Below, in pieces: positions 5,083-7,225 of a DNA stretch of 7,225 nt (positions are counted from its first letter, which is position 1; every line of letters begins with the position of its first letter). The translations under genes were made by a program, and so were the position numbers. The stretch is taken from assembly GCA_003661185.1 (NCBI GenBank), contig QMVQ01000076.1, positions 1-7,225 on the forward strand, written 5' to 3'. The notes beneath the pieces are model-generated. The model ran no database searches. It was given only the letters and a program-made list of their open reading frames with translations, and had not been told where the DNA came from. Source of the DNA: Candidatus Alkanophagales archaeon. GTDB taxonomy: Archaea > Halobacteriota > Syntropharchaeia > Alkanophagales > B39-G2.

Positions 5083-5795
5083 CATCCCTCCGTTTTTGCA
5101 ATGCTCACAATTTGCCGCCCGATCCATTCCGCCACCTGGGGCACTACAGCGTTTCCTAGCACTCTAAGTCTGTCCACCCTGTTGGGAATCCCATCAGCCA
5201 TTCGAATAGAATTGGCTGGGGCTTCTTGCCATATTCGAGAGCGGTTTTTATCACCTTCTGCGAATAGCGATTGAGTGTATTGATCGTGAAAGGCCACCCT
5301 CCTTTCGCCATGCTCGCCGTTGGGGTAGGCCAGGATAAAAAGTCTTTCACGCAGGTGGGGAGAACCAATGGCAAGAGCGGGAACAATTCCCCATTCCGCA
5401 TCATACCCCAGCGTGGCCAGGTCTGCGAGTACAATGCTAATTCCCCTGACAAGCAAGCCTGCGACGTTCTCCACGAGCACGTATTGGGGTCGAATCTCGC
5501 CAACGATGCGGGCAAATTCTGCCCACAGCCCTGAGTATTGCCCCCGAAGCCCCGCCTTTTTTCCAGCGTGGCTAACGTCGATACAGGGAAAGCCTCCGCA
5601 AATAAGGTCAACTGGTTCAAGATTGTGTTTTCCACATTCTTTAACATCTTCATACCTTGTTACGCTAGGCCAATGCTTTGCTAATACTTTCTGGCAGAAC
5701 GGATCAATCTCTACCTGCCATGCGCAACGCATACCGGCCCGTTCTAATCCCAGGTCAAGCCCACCAATCCCCGCAAACAGGCTACCGAAAATCAT
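5082..5795 (-). CDS. C5-cytosine DNA methyltransferase, phage type (237 aa)
   Basis: This enzyme transfers a methyl group from S-adenosylmethionine to carbon 5 of cytosine in DNA. Motif I is FGSLFAGIGGLDLGLERAG (residues 3-21), which binds AdoMet. Motif IV is GGFPCIDVS (67-75) with catalytic Cys71, where the usual Gln after Cys is Ile. Motif VI is VENVAG (108-113), motif VIII is HLRERLFIL (147-155) and the terminal motifs IX/X are NRVDRLRVLGNAVVPQVAEWIG (205-226). The target-recognition region between 'AYPN' and 'DGIPNRVDRL' is only about 40 residues, much shorter than in restriction-linked enzymes but normal for compact phage types. No restriction endonuclease gene is visible, so it is probably an orphan used for anti-restriction or regulation. 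The start ATG overlaps the upstream stop by ATGA. A second long frame lies inside it. Confidence 0.92.
   Translation of the reverse strand: MIFGSLFAGIGGLDLGLERAGMRCAWQVEIDPFCQKVLAKHWPSVTRYEDVKECGKHNLEPVDLICGGFPCIDVSHAGKKAGLRGQYSGLWAEFARIVGEIRPQYVLVENVAGLLVRGISIVLADLATLGYDAEWGIVPALAIGSPHLRERLFILAYPNGEHGERRVAFHDQYTQSLFAEGDKNRSRIWQEAPANSIRMADGIPNRVDRLRVLGNAVVPQVAEWIGRQIVSIAKTEG
5156..5653 (-). CDS. Putative overprinted protein nested in the methyltransferase gene (up to 165 aa)
   Basis: A stop-free frame of 165 codons lies wholly inside the methyltransferase gene on the same strand, in a different frame. The product looks like a real protein: LTLFAEAFPVSTLA (15-28), GCGQNLPASLARFDP (42-56), SWRTSQACL (60-68), TWPRWGMMRNGELFPL (78-93), SWPTPTASM (107-115), GGWPF (118-122) and EWLMGFPTGWTDLE (151-164). 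From memory, the series SWRTSQ / TWPRSGMMRNG / WPTPTASD / EWLMGFPxGWTDLE recurs in phage and prophage proteins annotated as hypothetical or as methyltransferase. Each block lies over a conserved methyltransferase motif (IV, VI, the LGYDAEW strand, AYPN and DGIPNRVDRL). Start choices are ATG 5653 or, better spaced from AAGG, ATG 5647. Function is unknown. The alternative is a non-translated frame kept open by methyltransferase conservation. Confidence 0.5.
   Translation of the reverse strand: MKMLKNVENTILNQLTLFAEAFPVSTLATLEKRRGFGGNTQGCGQNLPASLARFDPNTCSWRTSQACLSGELALYSQTWPRWGMMRNGELFPLLPLVLPTCVKDFLSWPTPTASMAKGGWPFTINTLNRYSQKVIKTALEYGKKPQPILFEWLMGFPTGWTDLEC
5655..5658 (-). promoter_or_regulatory. 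Internal Shine-Dalgarno-like site for the nested frame
   Basis: AAGG on the minus strand (5658-5655) lies 7 bases before ATG 5647 of the nested frame, a good spacing, and 1 base before ATG 5653. It occurs within methyltransferase codons 46-47. A four-base match can arise by chance. Confidence 0.4.
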
Positions 5796-6010
5796 CGGTT
5801 GCCCACTTCCGCCTCAATAACGCGGCCACATCGGCCACACCGAATTGTGGCCGCGCAATCTCCTGCACTAACTGTCGGCACGCCATAGTACCGGCATGCC
5901 GGGCAATAGACCGTCATGTTTGCGTTTTCCGCCAGTGCCTTCTCAATAGCCGCAACCCGCTGGCGCAAATCGCGGATGTCGGCTTGCACCATTTTGCTAA
6001 ATTCATCCAT
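5792..6010 (-). CDS. Small zinc-ribbon protein with N-terminal coiled coil (72 aa)
   Basis: The ATG at 6010 is preceded by AAGGAGGGG at a good distance (GGAGG 8 bases upstream). Residues 4-31 form an amphipathic helix (DIRDLRQRVAAIEKALAENA), probably a coiled coil for oligomerisation. CPAC at 36-39 and CGRC at 58-61 are two CxxC knuckles about 18 residues apart, the classic zinc-ribbon spacing; an extra Cys is at 52. Zinc ribbons bind nucleic acid or proteins, and such small ones are frequent in phage early regions. The stop overlaps the methyltransferase start by ATGA, so the two are likely translated together. Whether it assists the methyltransferase is unknown. Confidence 0.75.
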   Translation of the reverse strand: MDEFSKMVQADIRDLRQRVAAIEKALAENANMTVYCPACRYYGVPTVSAGDCAATIRCGRCGRVIEAEVGNR

Positions 6011-6218
6011 GCCTATCCCCTCCTTTTGACAAGCCCACGCTTACCAATATCCCCGACATAGCCAGCAGGGCCACTAACTCGGCCCAAAATTCGCCCCTGT
6101 CGATTGCATCCAGGAATGGCTCTATAATAACCAAGTAAACGGCGTGGCCTGCTATGGCTATTGCGGCGAGGGCGAATAGAGCTAGAATTGCCCAGGTGAA
6201 AATGGCGATTTTATTCAT
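6003..6218 (-). CDS. Small two-pass membrane protein (71 aa)
   Basis: The start is ATG 6218, overlapping the upstream stop by 8 bases. The RBS is weak (GGTAGA), so coupling to the upstream gene is likely. The product has hydrophobic helices at about 3-32 (IAIFTWAILALFALAAIAIAG and VYLVII) and 44-64 (FWAELVALLAMSGILVSVGL), with an acidic hinge EPFLDAIDRGE between them and a basic tail KGGDRHG. Size and layout would suit a holin-like or membrane-associated early phage protein. It is not near a lysis enzyme, so I do not call it a holin. The stop overlaps the zinc-ribbon gene start by 8 bases. Confidence 0.7.
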   Translation of the reverse strand: MNKIAIFTWAILALFALAAIAIAGHAVYLVIIEPFLDAIDRGEFWAELVALLAMSGILVSVGLSKGGDRHG

Positions 6219-6393
6219 TTTCGTCTACCCATCTCCACCACCCAAATAGCCGGTGCAAAATCGCACCCCGGACGCGCCAAAACATCCTGCGCCACCGTGA
6301 GACAGGCAAATCCTCATCAGCGGCACAGATTTCATCGCCCGCACCAAAACACCACAGTTCAAATACCCAACGCGGTTTGGGAATTGTTTCCAT
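6211..6393 (-). CDS. Tryptophan-rich small protein (60 aa), unknown function
   Basis: The ATG at 6393 has GGAGGG with a 4-base spacer and lies 1 base after the previous stop. An in-frame extension to 6540 would run deep into the upstream gene and is rejected. The product has 7 Trp in 60 residues, concentrated in the second half: SRWRRMFWRVRGAILHRLFGWWRWVDENE region, with alternating Arg and Trp. The N-terminal half is acidic in part (GDEICAADEDLP). The Arg/Trp-rich amphipathic stretch (32-55) could bind membranes or nucleic acid. No family is recognised. Confidence 0.65.
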   Translation of the reverse strand: METIPKPRWVFELWCFGAGDEICAADEDLPVSRWRRMFWRVRGAILHRLFGWWRWVDENE

Positions 6394-6394
6394 C

Positions 6395-6712
6395 TTACCC
6401 TCCTGAGACAGCGGCCTCATCAAATGAGAGTTGGCCATTGCATTCCCGCGCCAACTCTCTGAACATAGCAGCGTAATAGTCCAGCCACAATCCAGCCTGT
6501 GGACAAAAATAGCTAGGCTCAAATTCTTCTGGATCGCCATTCCACTCGTGATATGCTTTCTCTAGTGCGTCTTTCTCCTCACAAGAGAAAATGTTATACG
6601 CCACAGGACTCATATCCTCACAAATTTGCCTCCAGATCAAGGAGCCTCCCTGTTCCATCAATTCAGCCAAAAATAGCAGTTCCTTTGCAGTGAGTTTTCC
6701 CTTTTTTAGCAT
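6395..6712 (-). CDS. Acidic protein of unknown function (105 aa)
   Basis: ATG 6712 is preceded by GGAGG with an AAAA spacer, and overlaps the previous gene's end by 7 bases. The N-terminus is basic (MLKKGKLTAKELLFLAELM). It is followed by a largely helical acidic protein with CEEKDALEKAYHEW (44-57), DPEEFEPSYFC (60-70) and LDYYAAMFRELAREC (77-91). Four cysteines (31, 44, 70, 91) are dispersed, with no metal motif. I do not recognise a family. The acidity and compactness are compatible with a protein that binds host proteins or mimics DNA, but nothing specific supports this. Confidence 0.7.
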   Translation of the reverse strand: MLKKGKLTAKELLFLAELMEQGGSLIWRQICEDMSPVAYNIFSCEEKDALEKAYHEWNGDPEEFEPSYFCPQAGLWLDYYAAMFRELARECNGQLSFDEAAVSGG

Positions 6713-6966
6713 TTTTCCTCCATCACATTGTGAATTTGCGACTCCAACACCGGCCCTGCCCTAAGCCAGCTTGACCATGCAATTTTCTGCACAGTGGCCG
6801 GTTCGTATCCATATCGCCTCTCAAATTCTACTCTGGCCTCTTGGCAAGCCTCCCTGAAATCGGACGATGTCAAACGGCTCGCCGATATAGAAAGCCGCAG
6901 ATACAACCACCGGCTGTATCCGCGCCGTTTGTCCCAGCACCGGCCCGGCCACGCTTCAAGAGTCAT
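6706..6966 (-). CDS. Basic small protein of unknown function (86 aa)
   Basis: ATG 6966 is the only reasonable start. The RBS is poor, and it overlaps the previous gene by 11 bases, suggesting coupling. The product is basic and aromatic: RRGYSRWLYLRLSIS (14-28), SDFREACQEARVEFERRYGYEP (35-56) and AWSSWLRAGPVLES (63-76). A helical central part with alternating charge is likely. There are no recognised motifs. Its C-terminal codons carry the RBS of the next gene (the GGAGGAAAA at 6721-6713). Confidence 0.65.
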   Translation of the reverse strand: MTLEAWPGRCWDKRRGYSRWLYLRLSISASRLTSSDFREACQEARVEFERRYGYEPATVQKIAWSSWLRAGPVLESQIHNVMEEKC

Positions 6967-7117
6967 AAGTGCTTATCGCCCCGCTTGCTACCAGCAACAT
7001 GGCCTCGGCGCAGCGGGGGTACATCGCCTTTATGCTGGCAACCGTGGCCTCAATTGCGCCCAGGTTGGCGCGGTGCAATCGGTAAAATCGCCATTGCCAG
7101 AGCAATCTACTGAACAC
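6956..7117 (-). CDS. Small basic/aromatic protein (53 aa), GTG start
   Basis: I chose the GTG at 7117 because GGAGG (7128-7124) sits 6 bases upstream; an in-frame GTG at 7153 lacks such a site and would overlap the upstream mini-gene fully. The N-terminus FSRLLWQWRFYRLHRANLG is Arg/Trp-rich. The rest, AIEATVASIKAMYPRCAEAMLLVASG, is a mildly hydrophobic helical region. There is no known family. It overlaps the upstream 33-codon frame by 11 bases and the downstream gene by 11 bases. Confidence 0.55.
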   Translation of the reverse strand: MFSRLLWQWRFYRLHRANLGAIEATVASIKAMYPRCAEAMLLVASGAISTYDS

Positions 7118-7208
7118 GCGCCACCTCCACCTTAACCCCCCGCCCCACAACACCCCATCTCTCGGCGGTCTTGGCGGAAATTTCTATCAGAATATTGTGT
7201 TCTGTCAT
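7107..7208 (-). CDS. Mini-ORF or C-terminal end of a gene entering from the right (33 aa visible from ATG)
   Basis: The frame is MTEHNILIEISAKTAERWGV followed by VGRGVKVEVARVQ and a TAG, starting at ATG 7208 with a GGCGGGG-like purine stretch a few bases upstream. The frame is also open to the window edge, so it could be the C-terminus of a longer gene. Its last codons contain the RBS and start of the next gene, which is the same overlapped style as the rest of the block. Beta-like IEIS and VKVEVARV segments suggest a folded fragment. Function is unknown. Confidence 0.45.
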   Translation of the reverse strand: MTEHNILIEISAKTAERWGVVGRGVKVEVARVQ

Positions 7209-7225
7209 CCATTCCCCGCCGGTCA

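Noticed and set aside
5156..5795. The nested frame as the result of a frameshifted, broken methyltransferase
   Set aside because: The methyltransferase frame is intact from motif I to motif X through the whole region, so there is no disrupted gene to explain. Programmed frameshifting into the nested frame is possible, but I saw no clear slippery site.
5368..5820. Rightward 150-codon frame antisense to the methyltransferase
   Set aside because: Its Ser/Pro/Thr/Arg-rich, patternless translation is the usual shadow opposite a C5-methyltransferase, and it lacks a convincing RBS. It also shows that conserved methyltransferase codons can keep other frames open, a caution for the nested-gene claim.
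6003..6218. Holin for the lysis module
   Set aside because: The two-helix layout fits, but it lies in the leftward early-type block next to the zinc-ribbon and methyltransferase genes, with no lysis enzyme near it.
6394..6540. N-terminal extension of the 60-aa Trp-rich gene to a start at 6540
   Set aside because: It would overlap the upstream 105-aa gene by almost 150 bases, while an ideal GGAGGG and ATG exist at 6393.

Overview
The window reads as a piece of a tailed-phage or prophage genome, probably from an environmental, metagenome-type source. It has two opposing gene blocks of very tightly packed small genes, a repetitive tail-fibre-like protein, an orphan C5-cytosine DNA methyltransferase and many short proteins with no recognisable function. 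No rRNA, tRNA, CRISPR, integrase or insertion sequence is visible. The host cannot be fixed from the sequence. Base composition is moderate (roughly half G+C by eye) and starts are preceded by strong GGAGG-type ribosome binding sites.

Left block, rightward (1-2735). The 3' part of a repetitive fibre-like gene opens the window. Four small genes follow: a 98-aa unknown; a 120-aa protein resembling small proteins common near phage tail genes; a 129-aa protein with an N-terminal hydrophobic segment and a long coiled coil; and a 99-aa protein with a short cysteine cluster. RBS-embedded stops and ATGA overlaps couple most of them. This looks like the end of a late (structural/lysis) transcript.

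Right block, leftward (7208-2740). The block converges on the first with only 4 bases between the two stop codons. From right to left the upper run of genes is: a 33-aa mini-ORF, a 53-aa basic/aromatic protein, 86-aa and 105-aa unknowns, a 60-aa tryptophan-rich protein, a 71-aa two-pass membrane protein, a 72-aa zinc-ribbon protein, the methyltransferase, and two membrane proteins whose cytoplasmic C-termini look like helix-turn-helix and winged-helix domains. Every junction in this run is an overlap or a 1-base gap. A 91-base gap with a hairpin, an inverted repeat and short direct repeats then precedes a lower set of four small genes ending in a probable ribbon-helix-helix regulator.

The most striking feature is a second open frame of 165 codons lying entirely inside the methyltransferase gene, on the same strand and in another frame. 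Its product has a series of distinctive motifs (SWRTSQ, TWPRWGMMRNGE, WPTPTAS, EWLMGFPTGWTDLE) that match, from memory, a recurrent phage/prophage protein group. Each motif lies exactly over a conserved methyltransferase motif. It also has an internal Shine-Dalgarno-like start. This is a strong candidate for a conserved dual-coding (overprinted) gene. The main rival explanation is that the methyltransferase's own conservation passively produces the second frame.
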